Below, piece by piece: positions 35,877-44,927 of a stretch of DNA of 64,000 nucleotides. The position numbers were made by a program, and so were the translations under genes. The DNA is from JBBATK01 sp044228285 (GTDB lineage Bacteria > Bacteroidota > Ignavibacteria > Kapaibacteriales > NICIL-2): the NCBI GenBank assembly GCA_044228285.1, contig JBGAVD010000005.1, positions 186,001 through 250,000 on the forward strand, read 5' to 3'. The stretch's first letter is position 1; each line of letters begins with the position of its first letter. The notes beneath the pieces are model-generated. The model was not told the origin of the DNA. It ran no database searches and saw nothing but the letters and a program-made list of their open reading frames with translations.

Positions 35877-36928
35877 CATCCCAGTACATACTTGCTATTG
35901 AATCATCATGCGATGATAGCTCTGCTTCCGTACTCTGTGACGGCGTAGTACGGAGCAACGTTATATCATCACAGGCATTCCATGCACAATGGGGAGGAGT
36001 CATACCAGAGCTCGCTTCGCGAGCACACTTGGAAAATGTTCCCATTGTTGTGCGCGCAGCTTTAGAGGAAGCAGGGTGCAAGATGTCTGAGATCACCGCC
36101 ATCGCTTGTACAACTAAACCTGGACTTCTCGGCGCATTGCTTGTAGGATCGAACTATGCAAAAGGACTTGCCCTTCGAGCTGGACTTCCTTGCGTGCCAG
36201 TGAATCACATTGAAGGACACCTCTATTCTGCCTTTCTTGAGTCAGAACAGATTCGCTTTCCTTTTGTTGCGCTTATCGTCAGCGGTGGTCATACCTCTCT
36301 TTTTCTTGTGGAGTCATTCAATTCATACCGCATCCTTGGGTCAACTCGAGACGACGCAGCAGGTGAGGCTTTTGACAAGGCAGCAAAGTTGTTAGGACTT
36401 GGCTATCCAGGTGGTGCTTCTATTGACAGACGATCCCAGCCAGAGCACCGCGACTTCGTGCACTTTCCGCGAGCACTCATCAATGACCCTTCCTATGAGT
36501 TTAGCTTTAGTGGTATCAAAACGGCCGTAAGAAACTACGTTCAACAGCACCATAAGGACGAGTTAGATGACCTAACACGCAACAAGATCTGTTCTTCCAT
36601 TCAAGAAGCGATCGTTGATGTACTCGTACAAAAAACAGTGCGTGCAGCTGTCGAGTTTAAGGTGCAAGATATTGTCATCGCTGGAGGCGTCTCAGCAAAT
36701 AGCAGACTACGTGCACTCATGACGGAGCAGTGTGCTACAGGCGGACTCCACTTTGTCGCTCCTCGTATGTCGTATTCCCTCGACAATGCCGCCATGATCG
36801 GCTTTGTTGCACATCAGAAGATTCGGGAGCTTGGTCCCTCAGCCTTTAGATCTATCGACTTTGAGGTCAACTCCAAGGCTATGAGAATGCACCGACACGG
36901 ATCAGCTAACCACGCATCTGCTCAGTAG
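35870..36928 (+). CDS. tsaD: tRNA N6-threonylcarbamoyladenosine transferase subunit
   Basis: 352 residues starting at GTG (35870). TsaD makes t6A37 on ANN-decoding tRNAs with TsaB, TsaC and TsaE. Conserved motifs: ILAIESSCDDSSASVLCDG at the N-terminus, metal-binding NHIEGH (His113, His117), VSGGHTSL, DDAAGEAFDKAAKLLGLGYPGG and the late GGVSANSRLR. Length is typical. The start overlaps the DUF4139 gene, so the two may be translationally linked although functionally unrelated. Confidence 0.95.
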   Translation: MVASQYILAIESSCDDSSASVLCDGVVRSNVISSQAFHAQWGGVIPELASRAHLENVPIVVRAALEEAGCKMSEITAIACTTKPGLLGALLVGSNYAKGLALRAGLPCVPVNHIEGHLYSAFLESEQIRFPFVALIVSGGHTSLFLVESFNSYRILGSTRDDAAGEAFDKAAKLLGLGYPGGASIDRRSQPEHRDFVHFPRALINDPSYEFSFSGIKTAVRNYVQQHHKDELDDLTRNKICSSIQEAIVDVLVQKTVRAAVEFKVQDIVIAGGVSANSRLRALMTEQCATGGLHFVAPRMSYSLDNAAMIGFVAHQKIRELGPSAFRSIDFEVNSKAMRMHRHGSANHASAQ

Positions 36929-36961
36929 CAAGCATCGCTGATATCCAACCTTCAGAAGAGT

Positions 36962-36989
36962 AAAAAAAAAGCCAGGCGAAGCCTGGCTT
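36962..36989 (-). terminator. terminator of alanine dehydrogenase gene
   Basis: 9-bp stem AAGCCAGGC/GCCTGGCTT with a GAA loop. A run of nine A on the left supplies the T-run for minus-strand transcription; it may also stall transcription from tsaD. Confidence 0.85.
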
Positions 36990-37013
36990 AATAAAAAGAA
37001 CATTGCAGAACAC

Positions 37014-38129
37014 TTAGCTGATAAGCGTCTTTGGATCGGTGTATTTCATTCCAAATGGCTCAGCGACTGCTTCATAAACGATGTGCCCATCCAAGAAGTT
37101 GAGACCTAACCAGAGTTCATGGTTACTCTTCACTGCATCTTTCCAACCCATGCCTGCCAATTGCAAAGCATAAGGAAGTGTTGCGTTTGTCAATGCAATT
37201 GTTGAGGTGTACGGAACAGCGCCTGGCATGTTCGCAACACAATAGTGAACAACGTCATCAATGACGAATGTTGGGTTCTCGTGAGTTGTAGGCTTTGTTG
37301 TTTCTATACAACCACCTTGATCAACTGACACGTCTACAAGAACGGCACCCTTTTTCATGGTTGGGAGCATATCGCGAGTAACCAAGAAGGGAGCTTTTGC
37401 ACCTGGGATAAGAACTGCACCAACGACGACGTCTGCTTCAACAACAGCCTTCTGAACGTTAGCTGGAGTTGACATCATGGTGATGACATTCTTTGGCATT
37501 ACGTCATCGAGATAACGCAAGCGGTACAAGTTGTTGTCCATGATGGTTACACGAGCACCAAAACCCGCTGCAATTTTCGCGGCATTGATACCCACAATTC
37601 CACCACCGAGTACAAGAACGTTACCAGGAGCTGTGCCAGGAACACCGCCGAGTAGAACTCCACGACCGCCCATTGCGCGCTCAAGGTACTTAGCACCTTG
37701 TTGAGGAGCCATACGGCCAGCAACTTCGCTCATAGGGATCAGGAGAGGGAGTGAACCGTCGATCTTCTGAACTGTTTCATATGCGATACAGATACTGTTC
37801 GTCTTTACCATTGCTTCCGTGAGTTCACGATTTGCAGCAGCATGGAAATATGTGAAAACGATTTGACCAGCGCGAATCAAGTCATATTCCTGCTTGATTG
37901 GTTCTTTAACCTTCATGATCATCTCAGCTTTAGCGAAAACTTCCGCTGCTGTTGGGATGATGGTAGTACCAGCTTTGATGTAATCTTCGTTGGTGAAGCC
38001 ACTACCCAAACCACCATTGTTTTCTACAAGCACAGTGTGACCATGTTTAACGAGCATATCAGCGCCACCTGGGGTGAGGGCAATACGATTCTCATTGGTT
38101 TTGATTTCCTTAGGAACTCCGACGATCAT
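37014..38129 (-). CDS. ald: alanine dehydrogenase
   Basis: 371 residues, ATG preceded by AAAGG. Catalyses NAD-dependent L-alanine to pyruvate plus ammonia, or the reverse. Features: N-terminal MIVGVPKEIKTNENRIALTPGGA, the loop with catalytic Lys/His (IMKVKEPIKQEYDLIRAGQIVFTYFHAA), and the Rossmann motif VLGGGIVGINAAKIAAGFGARVTIMD. The C-terminal VHYCVANMPGAVPYTSTIALTNATLPY is diagnostic of Ald. Single gene with its own terminator. Confidence 0.95.
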   Translation of the reverse strand: MIVGVPKEIKTNENRIALTPGGADMLVKHGHTVLVENNGGLGSGFTNEDYIKAGTTIIPTAAEVFAKAEMIMKVKEPIKQEYDLIRAGQIVFTYFHAAANRELTEAMVKTNSICIAYETVQKIDGSLPLLIPMSEVAGRMAPQQGAKYLERAMGGRGVLLGGVPGTAPGNVLVLGGGIVGINAAKIAAGFGARVTIMDNNLYRLRYLDDVMPKNVITMMSTPANVQKAVVEADVVVGAVLIPGAKAPFLVTRDMLPTMKKGAVLVDVSVDQGGCIETTKPTTHENPTFVIDDVVHYCVANMPGAVPYTSTIALTNATLPYALQLAGMGWKDAVKSNHELWLGLNFLDGHIVYEAVAEPFGMKYTDPKTLIS

Positions 38130-38447
38130 AGCGAAACCTTTCGATTGAGTGAGAAAATTGTCTTGTGTGAATCATACAAAGTTACGGGGAAGCAGGGAAT
38201 GCTAAGTGAAGAATTGCAGGGCAAAGTGGGCATTTCCACCTCTTTTTCAAGGAAAAATGAATCGTACATACTTTCTGGATACCTTCCCTTTGCGTCTAAA
38301 GATGGTCGAGGTCTTACAGTGTGTGGGAGAGTGTCCGATACACTCAAAAAAAGTCTGAATGGTTCACAACATGTTAAATTGTGTCCTATTCAAGGATGAA
38401 TCGTCATTGCGATTCTGATCAACGGATCCATCAATACAGAGACTGCA
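38130..38447. other. 318-nt intergenic region, divergent promoters
   Basis: Lies between the divergent ald and glycosyltransferase genes. It holds short open frames without ribosome sites or protein-like composition. I see no strong hairpin; presumably it contains the promoters of both genes. Confidence 0.5.
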
Positions 38448-39209
38448 ATGCTCAACGGAAAGAAAGTCGTCGTCGTTTTACCAGCATATAATGCCGAGTT
38501 GACACTAGAGAAGACCATTCGTGAGGTCCCCATGGACATCGTGGATGAGTTAGTGCTTGTGGATGACAATAGCAAGGACAATACTATTGCTAAGGCGAAG
38601 GAGATTGGTCTCAAACACGTGATCAAGCATGAGAACAACAAGGGTTATGGCGGTAATCAGAAAACCTGTTACGCGAAAGCGATAGAGCTTGGCGCTGACA
38701 TCGTGATCATGTTGCACCCGGATTATCAGTACACTCCAAAGCTCATCATTGCGATGGCTAGCATCATAGCCAACGACGTCTATCCTGTAGTTCTGGGTTC
38801 GCGGATCCTTGGTAAAGGTGCTCTTCGCGGCGGTATGCCGGTTTATAAGTACATTGCAAATCGCCTGTTGACCTTGTCGCAGAATTTACTCAGCGGACAA
38901 AAACTCTCTGAGTATCATACCGGCTATCGCGCTTTCTCGAAGGAAGTGTTTGATCGCATTGATATCAACGTAAACAATGACGACTTTGTGTTTGACAATG
39001 AAATGCTGTCGCAGATTATCTATGCGGGTTTTGAGATAGCAGAAGTTACATGCCCCACAAAGTACTTTGAGGAAGCTTCATCTATCAACTTCAGCAGAAG
39101 TGTGAAGTATGGTCTCGGAGTCCTCGGCGTTTCGTTCCAACACTTTCTGGCGCGCACCGGTATCTCAAAGCACCACCGCTACAGCGCAGCTGTTGTTAAG
39201 CCTCTTTAA
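38448..39209 (+). CDS. family 2 glycosyltransferase (DPM1-like)
   Basis: 253 residues. GT-A fold: VVLPAYNAELTLEKTI at the N-terminus, LVDDNSKDNTIAKAKE, the NNKGYGGNQKTCYAKAIELGADIVIMLHPDYQYTP stretch with the metal-binding acidic residue region, and a later GYRAFS. It resembles dolichol/undecaprenyl-phosphate mannosyl- or glucosyltransferase-like enzymes. No C-terminal transmembrane helices are present, so it is likely a peripheral membrane enzyme. Donor and acceptor are unknown. Stands alone. Confidence 0.87.
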   Translation: MLNGKKVVVVLPAYNAELTLEKTIREVPMDIVDELVLVDDNSKDNTIAKAKEIGLKHVIKHENNKGYGGNQKTCYAKAIELGADIVIMLHPDYQYTPKLIIAMASIIANDVYPVVLGSRILGKGALRGGMPVYKYIANRLLTLSQNLLSGQKLSEYHTGYRAFSKEVFDRIDINVNNDDFVFDNEMLSQIIYAGFEIAEVTCPTKYFEEASSINFSRSVKYGLGVLGVSFQHFLARTGISKHHRYSAAVVKPL

Positions 39210-39268
39210 AGGACTCCGGAAGAACATCACCAATACGAACTTTGCTCCTTGGCTACGACCTCTGTAGT

Positions 39269-40141
39269 CTATAAAGGCGCTTGCACAGCCTCTCGGAGTG
39301 CGTCTTTCAGTTCAGAAGGGAGCGACGGAACTCGTTGGAGCAATTGTGCAGCCGTCGTCTGAGCTTCACTTGTTTTTCCCAACTTTCGCAGAGCCATTAT
39401 TCTACGAATGGTAGCCTCATAACTTCCGCGATGCAATTGTTGTTTGCGCGTACTATGCTGAAACAGAGAGTCTAGCACTTTCTGCTGTACTCCAGCATAG
39501 TTCTCCAAGTACCGAGTCTGTATGGTACGTACTTGAACAGGGTCCGTAGTAGAAGGCACCACTACCGTATCAACATACTCCACTGCCTCAGAACGCGAGA
39601 AGAGAGTTGAGTACACATCATGCTTTACAATGAGTGATGTGCTATCAATTTGCTCAATCTCGGGGTTGCCATTCTCAACACTGAGTACCCTCTCGAAACA
39701 AGAACCTTTCATGCGGTACAGCTCCAAACCTTTAGTAGCTGTTGTCGAGGAACCGCCTCCATTCGTGTAAACAACCAAATCTAGAGCAGCGTTTTTTTCA
39801 AAGCCAAACATCTTACATGATTCAAAATCTTCAAGACTAAAGCAACAACTCTGGAGGAAGCGCTTCTCTGAAGTACTCCACAGAAACAAGTGTACAGAGT
39901 CCCGCCGATGCGAACGCAAGCTAGAATCACGAACGATGACAATCGCTTCCTCTATTCCATCCTTGTTGAAGTCTGAGCGGACTAGCACATGGCTTTGTTG
40001 GCTGAGCTCTCGAGGAACTTCAAAGAGCATTGTAGTTGAAAGTGGTTCACTTCGCTTCTCTCCGCAGGAGAGAATGAGTAGGCTGGTAGCCGCTATCAGG
40101 CGAACACAGAGCGTAAGAAGGGGAATGCGCAGAGCTTTCAT
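39269..40141 (-). CDS. lipoprotein of unknown function
   Basis: 290 residues from the ATG at 40141, where MKALRIPLLTLCVRLIAATSLLILSC forms a lipoprotein signal with the lipobox LILSC; the frame is open to 40189. The segment VRSDFNKDGIEEAIVIVRD resembles an FG-GAP/VCBS-like calcium-binding repeat unit, common in surface proteins. The C-terminal ~70 residues are helical with a possible TPR-like pair (RRIMALRKLGKTSEAQTTAAQLLQRVPSLP). Function unknown. Divergent from the PD40 protein gene, with start codons 59 bases apart. Confidence 0.65.
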   Translation of the reverse strand: MKALRIPLLTLCVRLIAATSLLILSCGEKRSEPLSTTMLFEVPRELSQQSHVLVRSDFNKDGIEEAIVIVRDSSLRSHRRDSVHLFLWSTSEKRFLQSCCFSLEDFESCKMFGFEKNAALDLVVYTNGGGSSTTATKGLELYRMKGSCFERVLSVENGNPEIEQIDSTSLIVKHDVYSTLFSRSEAVEYVDTVVVPSTTDPVQVRTIQTRYLENYAGVQQKVLDSLFQHSTRKQQLHRGSYEATIRRIMALRKLGKTSEAQTTAAQLLQRVPSLPSELKDALREAVQAPL

Positions 40142-40200
40142 ATATTTGGTGTCGTAGCTAAACCACAAAACTACACAGACGGGACTCACCAGAGAGGATC

Positions 40201-41031
40201 ATGAGGCGTAATCTTATTGTTCTTTGTTTGTTTTACTCTATTGCAGTCTCTGCACAGCCACAATGGCAACAAGCGGAAGCATTGGAGAAGCTCAATAGTA
40301 GTTCGGACGACTATGCTCCTTGTTGGAATCCATTCAATAACACACTCTTGTTTACCAGTGAGCGAAGCGGTCGCGCCCGGTTGTTTTGCGCTGATAGTAG
40401 TTTTAGCGTTGTTGGTGACTTCACACTCTTCAATCAAAGTAAAGGCAAGGCATATGCTTTTTCCTCTATGTCGAAGAGCGGGGTCTTTCTGTGTTCTGTG
40501 TATCGCCATGGAGAACGACAAGCCATAGCTACCATCGCGAGTTCCAGATTAATCAATAGTGTCTGGTCCGAATTGGAGCTAGAGAATAGCGTCCTTAGTG
40601 ACAGCTTCAGTTCACACCCGACGATTTCCCCAAGTGGGTCGACAATAGTGTTTGTGTCTGATCGCGAGGGTGGTCAAGGAGGTACTGATTTGTGGCTCTG
40701 CACACGCAGTGGCTCGATATGGGGAACGCCAGTGAACCTTGGCGAGGAGCTCAACTCAGAAGCCGATGAAGTTACTCCTTTCCTTTGCAGCGATGACACT
40801 TTGTACTTTTCCTCGAATGGCTTCGGGGGCCGCGGCGGCCAAGATGTTTTTATGACAACACTCGTTGCAGGGGAGTGGCAACCACCTTTGCCACTGAAGT
40901 CTATCAACACCTCGTTCGACGAAACAGATTTTATCGTTCTTCCAAACCAGCGAGCTGTCTTTGCTTCAAACCGAAATGGCCTGAGAACAGATGTGGATCT
41001 GTTTAGTGCTGCTTGCCAGATAACTAAGTAG
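40201..41031 (+). CDS. PD40 beta-propeller protein, secreted
   Basis: 276 residues. Signal peptide (about residues 1-19, LIVLCLFYSIAVSAQ) and WD40-like PD40 blades: DYAPCWNPFNNTLLFTSERSGRARLF, SHPTISPSGSTIVFVSDREGGQGGTDLW and EVTPFLCSDDTLYFSSNGFGGRGGQDVFM. These repeats occur in TolB and in PorE-like or OmpA-linked envelope proteins of Bacteroidota; no OmpA domain is present here. Periplasmic or surface location is likely. Role unknown. Confidence 0.75.
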   Translation: MRRNLIVLCLFYSIAVSAQPQWQQAEALEKLNSSSDDYAPCWNPFNNTLLFTSERSGRARLFCADSSFSVVGDFTLFNQSKGKAYAFSSMSKSGVFLCSVYRHGERQAIATIASSRLINSVWSELELENSVLSDSFSSHPTISPSGSTIVFVSDREGGQGGTDLWLCTRSGSIWGTPVNLGEELNSEADEVTPFLCSDDTLYFSSNGFGGRGGQDVFMTTLVAGEWQPPLPLKSINTSFDETDFIVLPNQRAVFASNRNGLRTDVDLFSAACQITK

Positions 41032-41049
41032 TTTGGGAGCCATCTTCAT

Positions 41050-41070
41050 GCTGAGCGCTATGCGCTCAGC
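41050..41070 (+). terminator. hairpin after the PD40 gene, probable terminator
   Basis: Perfect 9-bp stem GCTGAGCGC/GCGCTCAGC with a TAT loop, 18 bases after the stop. The T-rich tail is weak (CCAGTCCTTC). Confidence 0.55.
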
Positions 41071-41174
41071 CCAGTCCTTCAGATAAGCTGGAGCAAATCA
41101 GACAGCTTATTCACATTCATGCTTGACAGACGGCCGCTCATCTCGGCACTGGATAGACGCCTTCCTTCAAATGA

Positions 41175-41205
41175 AAACAAAGCAGGCGAAGCAATGCTTC
41201 GCCTG
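41175..41205 (-). terminator. terminator of the 41.3-42.0 kb lipoprotein gene
   Basis: Perfect 10-bp stem CAGGCGAAGC/GCTTCGCCTG with a 3-nt loop. On the minus strand it is followed by TTTGTTTTC, fitting termination of the gene that ends at 41260. Confidence 0.72.
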
Positions 41206-41259
41206 TGCCAATCAATGATCCGTATTCTTTGAATATCACTTCGATGACCAGGTTCCGAA

Positions 41260-42036
41260 CTACTTCAATGAGAACTTGGTCATCGTACGTTGACTTCCAG
41301 CAATTCTCATAACGGGACTTGGACTCAGCGCTGTCATGACATTGGATTGCTCGGTCTTCGACAACCAAAGTCCAACATTCTCAACAAAGTAAAAATGCTG
41401 CGTCAACGTATAACTGATCGTTCCTCCATTCACGATTACTTTAAAGTACTGAATGTACTCACGAGCATCGTAATTCGTCCCTGCAATTGTGGCTGATTTT
41501 GAAGCTCCCGTTGCACCTGTCACTTCAAAACGAATAGTAGCAGAGATGGTTCCCAAGCCGAACTTGGAGAGATTTAACATAACTCCAGTAAAAGTTGTGT
41601 CGAGCGACTTCCAGGAAGCCGCATCATCACTAGGTTTTACTTTCACCCAGAGGGCTGGTGCAACGAGCGCGGGAGCCAGAGTATCGAGTAAGCTTACTTT
41701 CGTGTTCACGAAGGTATAGATCGTACCTGTCGCACTATCTTTTGAAAAGAATGTCGTGTCGACCATTGCATCAGGACGAGCATACAAAATTCTAAATGCA
41801 GCACGATTGTTGTACCAGAGCGAGTCGCTTACGTAGGCTGAATCTTGAACTATCGGACCGCTTACATCGTTCGTAAGGGTATCGACTTCTTGGCGACTAT
41901 AAAGCCAGTAGTTGCCGACTTTCAAGGGCAGAAAGTTCTTCGCTGGCGTGGGTGTCGGAGTCGGTGTTGTTGAGTCACTACAAGAACTGAGGGTGGCCGC
42001 TATGACAACGACAGCAGCTAAAATGCTATACTTCAT
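41260..42036 (-). CDS. lipoprotein of unknown function
   Basis: 258 residues from the ATG at 42036, preceded by GGAG; the frame is open to 42105 but lacks signals. MKYSILAAVVVIAATLSSC is a lipoprotein signal with lipobox TLSSC. It is followed by a short (Thr-Pro)4 linker and FLPLKVGNYWLYSRQ, a start seen in many Bacteroidota lipoproteins. The rest is beta-rich. No domain of known function was recognised; probable outer-membrane lipoprotein. Single gene. Confidence 0.7.
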   Translation of the reverse strand: MKYSILAAVVVIAATLSSCSDSTTPTPTPTPAKNFLPLKVGNYWLYSRQEVDTLTNDVSGPIVQDSAYVSDSLWYNNRAAFRILYARPDAMVDTTFFSKDSATGTIYTFVNTKVSLLDTLAPALVAPALWVKVKPSDDAASWKSLDTTFTGVMLNLSKFGLGTISATIRFEVTGATGASKSATIAGTNYDAREYIQYFKVIVNGGTISYTLTQHFYFVENVGLWLSKTEQSNVMTALSPSPVMRIAGSQRTMTKFSLK

Positions 42037-42130
42037 GTGAGATACTCCATAGATATGGTGGATAGAATGTTCTGTTTGCGTGATTATACGTCGGTCTATC
42101 ACCACTTCGTTTCAACCCAGTTGAAATGCT

Positions 42131-42547
42131 CTATTCGCCGTTCTTAGCTGGAGCAGGAAGGGGACCGATGAGTGCAATGTACGCACCTGCTGGATCTTGA
42201 ATCACGCAAAAATGAAATTCACCCATTTTCCTGGGACCGTCGACACATTTACCACCGAGTTCGAGTGCCTGCTTAGCCCGTTCCTGCACATCCGGAACTT
42301 CAACATAGAGTAACCATTGCGGAGGTACATTTGCATTTGAGCCTTTTGCATAGCAAACACCGGCAATCGCCTCAGAAGCAGAATCAGACTCGGCAACATT
42401 CATGACGAAGTCTCCACCATGCTCTTCGCGAGCAGTAGCTTCCCATCCGCACACTTGGGAATAGAAAGAGCTCAGTTCAGCTGCATTTGGAACTGTAAGA
42501 TCGTGCCACACGATGCGACCTTGTTTTTGTCTTGAATCTCTGTTCAT
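42131..42547 (-). CDS. glyoxalase/VOC-fold protein
   Basis: 138 residues. VOC family beta-alpha-beta-beta-beta repeat: GRIVWHDLTVPNAAELSSFYSQVCGWEA at the start and FHFCVIQDPAGAYIALIGP at the end, as in VOC enzymes and antibiotic-binding or metal-dependent members. A His near residue 15 could be a metal ligand. Substrate unknown. Its ATG overlaps the stop of the upstream response-regulator/phosphatase gene by ATGA, so they are probably co-translated. Confidence 0.82.
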   Translation of the reverse strand: MNRDSRQKQGRIVWHDLTVPNAAELSSFYSQVCGWEATAREEHGGDFVMNVAESDSASEAIAGVCYAKGSNANVPPQWLLYVEVPDVQERAKQALELGGKCVDGPRKMGEFHFCVIQDPAGAYIALIGPLPAPAKNGE

Positions 42548-43719
42548 GCCATACTTCCTAGATATTTTATGACGAGAATTCCGATGTCATCTGATTGTAC
42601 AACCTGAGTACTGTAACGGTGAACGCTTTCTACAACATGCATCATGAGATCATGCGCGCTGAGGTCTTGTTTGTTCAGAAGAATTGAGGCTACATTCTCA
42701 ACACCGAACATACCACCATCCTTGTCATTCGCCTCCGTTACTCCATCAGTTACTACAACAATCGACTCTCCAATCTGTAGTGTACAGCTACGTGTATGGT
42801 AGGGCATGTGTGAAAGCATGCCGACGGCCATGTTTTGAGTTGGCTGGCATTCACAAACACTCCCATCGAGATTCACAATGAAAGGATTGACGTGAGCTGC
42901 ATTACAGTAGTCCAGACGTCCGCTCGGAATGTGAAGTGTACCCAAGAAAACAGTTGCAAACATTGCCTGCTTGTTCTCGTCTGCAATGATGTTGTTGACG
43001 AGTGAGAGCGTATCGCTAGGCGATAGTCCTTGTAGGGTATATGAGCGAATCAGGATTCGAATCTGAGCCATGAGAAGAGCAGCTGATATCCCCTTACCGG
43101 AAACATCACCTACAACGAAAGCTAGACGCTCATCATCAACCATCATGTAGTCATAGAAGTCACCACCTACATGTCGGGCAGGTAGCATACCTCCATCGAG
43201 TTCGAACTCCTTTCGTTCAGGGAAAGCTGGTATACGGCGAGGCAGCATCTCTTGCTGGATCTCATGTGCAATCTTCAATTCACTCTCGTACGCTTTCAGC
43301 GTATCTCGAGCTTTAAGAGCTTCGCGTACTATATCTACTCGAGCAGAGGCACGCATGATACTCTGTTGCAGGTCATCGAAGCTCACTGGCTTGACTAAAT
43401 AATCACTAGCACCAGCATTCATTGCACGCCGAATAAAGTGCATGTCATTGTAACCACTAATGACAATGGTTCGAATGTGCGGATAATATGCATTGATCTG
43501 CTCTAGGAGAGTGAGTCCGTCCATGTGAGGCATTGAGATGTCGCTCATGACCAAAGCAATGTTTGGATGCGCCGAAATCAATTCCAGCGCTTCAATACCA
43601 TCTCTGGCAAAGAGCAACGAGAGCTCGCCATGCTCGATCAATGGTTGTAAAGCAAACTCGACAAGCGTTATGAACTCTTCACTGTCGTCAACGAGAAGTA
43701 GCTGATAGCGTTCTTTCAC
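42544..43719 (-). CDS. response regulator with PP2C (RsbU/SpoIIE-type) phosphatase output
   Basis: 391 residues, GTG start preceded by AGGA. N-terminal receiver domain: acidic pair Asp11-Asp12, phospho-acceptor Asp60 (MSDISMPHMDG) and Lys110 (DYLVKP). A linker helix leads to a PPM/SpoIIE phosphatase with HVGGDFYDY, VGDVSGKGISAALLM and VVVTDGVTEAND. Such proteins usually dephosphorylate an anti-anti-sigma factor to steer stress or alternative sigma control. No STAS or anti-sigma gene is adjacent. The histidine kinase feeding the receiver is unknown. Confidence 0.9.
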   Translation of the reverse strand: MKERYQLLLVDDSEEFITLVEFALQPLIEHGELSLLFARDGIEALELISAHPNIALVMSDISMPHMDGLTLLEQINAYYPHIRTIVISGYNDMHFIRRAMNAGASDYLVKPVSFDDLQQSIMRASARVDIVREALKARDTLKAYESELKIAHEIQQEMLPRRIPAFPERKEFELDGGMLPARHVGGDFYDYMMVDDERLAFVVGDVSGKGISAALLMAQIRILIRSYTLQGLSPSDTLSLVNNIIADENKQAMFATVFLGTLHIPSGRLDYCNAAHVNPFIVNLDGSVCECQPTQNMAVGMLSHMPYHTRSCTLQIGESIVVVTDGVTEANDKDGGMFGVENVASILLNKQDLSAHDLMMHVVESVHRYSTQVVQSDDIGILVIKYLGSMA

Positions 43720-43753
43720 TTTGAATTCCTATGCAATGCATTCCCCTAATGGA

Positions 43754-43782
43754 AAGCGGTCTAAGCAAGGCTCAGACCGCTT
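43754..43782 (-). terminator. hairpin after the 145-residue membrane protein gene
   Basis: 9-bp stem AAGCGGTCT/AGACCGCTT with an inner AGC/GCT extension. No strong T-run follows on the minus strand (TTCCATTAG), so termination is plausible but weak. Confidence 0.45.
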
Positions 43783-43805
43783 CAAAATACGTACGATCAC
43801 TCATG

Positions 43806-44243
43806 TCAGAAACTAGAAGTACCTTCTCCTGAGCCGCCAAAATATGAACGGAGTTGGAACAGCGCCCACAACATCAGAAAGTCGCCAAACAACCCACCTA
43901 TGCTGAACTCTATAATGTTTGCAATCACTGCTACAAGAACTGAATAGAGTGCGAAATCCCAACCCTGTTTCGAGCCTGAAAGCATTCGCAAGCCTCCTAG
44001 CAATCCGAGCACGGCTTGGATTCCATACAGTATCAAAATGAGCATCGTCGCCGCTCCTGCTATAGGGCTTGCGACTGAAAAAAAGGTGACTAAGCCTAGA
44101 GAAGTCACGATAAACAAACCGGATATCACGGAAATAATGATCAAAATCCATGGAAAGTAGCGGACTAGAAAATCGATGATACTCTGCGGCCATTTCGGCA
44201 GTTTAGCGAAAAAATCTCCCAACGGTTTCTCAATAGCTTCCAT
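43806..44243 (-). CDS. four-helix integral membrane protein, unknown
   Basis: 145 residues. Four hydrophobic segments (about residues 27-50, 54-77, 85-105 and 110-130), with a short charged N-terminus. Glycine-rich sections (AVLGLLGGLRML) and a Gly/Ser tail are visible. No family was recognised. Downstream neighbour of a lipoprotein gene on the same strand, 45 bases apart, so they may be co-transcribed. Confidence 0.65.
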   Translation of the reverse strand: MEAIEKPLGDFFAKLPKWPQSIIDFLVRYFPWILIIISVISGLFIVTSLGLVTFFSVASPIAGAATMLILILYGIQAVLGLLGGLRMLSGSKQGWDFALYSVLVAVIANIIEFSIGGLFGDFLMLWALFQLRSYFGGSGEGTSSF

Positions 44244-44288
44244 GAGAATTCCCCTTAAAGTGATAGAAATTGAAACGAGTGAGTCGCC

Positions 44289-44927
44289 CTACTTCGCTGA
44301 TAAGTCATTCAACCGCATTGAATTTGCTACGCTTTTCGTAAAGTCATTACTTGTCTGATTGTTCGCCTTGACATTGATGACGAATCGTCCACCAATCGCA
44401 TAGGTTAGCTCTGAGCGTTTGTCCTTCTTATACAAGTGCTCAATACCTGCTGAGTAGGGAAGTTTCGGATCAAAGGTCTTCGTGCTTTCATTATCATTGT
44501 CTGTCGAAAATCCCATAGCCCACATGGCGGTAACAAGTTCATATAGCCCGGGGTTTTGATTGTAGTCAAGAATCTCCACTTCCACTTCACCACCATTTGC
44601 GGAAGTATAGCGGCGCTTTGCTGTTGAGTATGACGCACCAGCCATATTAATCGACTCACCACTTGGTTCCTCACTTGTATAACCATTGATGCTGGCTGGA
44701 AGAAATGCTTGGAGCTCTTTGTAATGTATGGCAAGCGTGTCGCCCTTGGCTTTACGCTCCTCGCGTCTCTTACTAACATCAGCATTTTTCTTTTGCATTT
44801 CATCAGCATTCTCGCTGAGATTCTTTACAGCATCCATAGCGTCTTTCATCTCTTGAGCTTTTTCTCCGCAACTGCTGAGAGCAATAAAGAAGCAAAGAGC
44901 GACGCCGAGTATCGAAGTACGTTTCAT
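44289..44927 (-). CDS. lipoprotein of unknown function
   Basis: 212 residues from the ATG at 44927, preceded by AGGAG. MKRTSILGVALCFFIALSSC is a lipoprotein signal with lipobox ALSSC. The next ~45 residues are charged and predict a coiled coil (EKAQEMKDAMDAVKNLSENADEMQKK). The remainder contains a beta-rich region with IEILDYNQNPGLYELV-type elements. Function unknown. It precedes a membrane protein gene. Confidence 0.65.
   Translation of the reverse strand: MKRTSILGVALCFFIALSSCGEKAQEMKDAMDAVKNLSENADEMQKKNADVSKRREERKAKGDTLAIHYKELQAFLPASINGYTSEEPSGESINMAGASYSTAKRRYTSANGGEVEVEILDYNQNPGLYELVTAMWAMGFSTDNDNESTKTFDPKLPYSAGIEHLYKKDKRSELTYAIGGRFVINVKANNQTSNDFTKSVANSMRLNDLSAK

Noticed and set aside
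38126..38347. 73-codon minus-strand frame upstream of alanine dehydrogenase
   Set aside because: It overlaps the ald start, has no ribosome site and looks like promoter-region noise.
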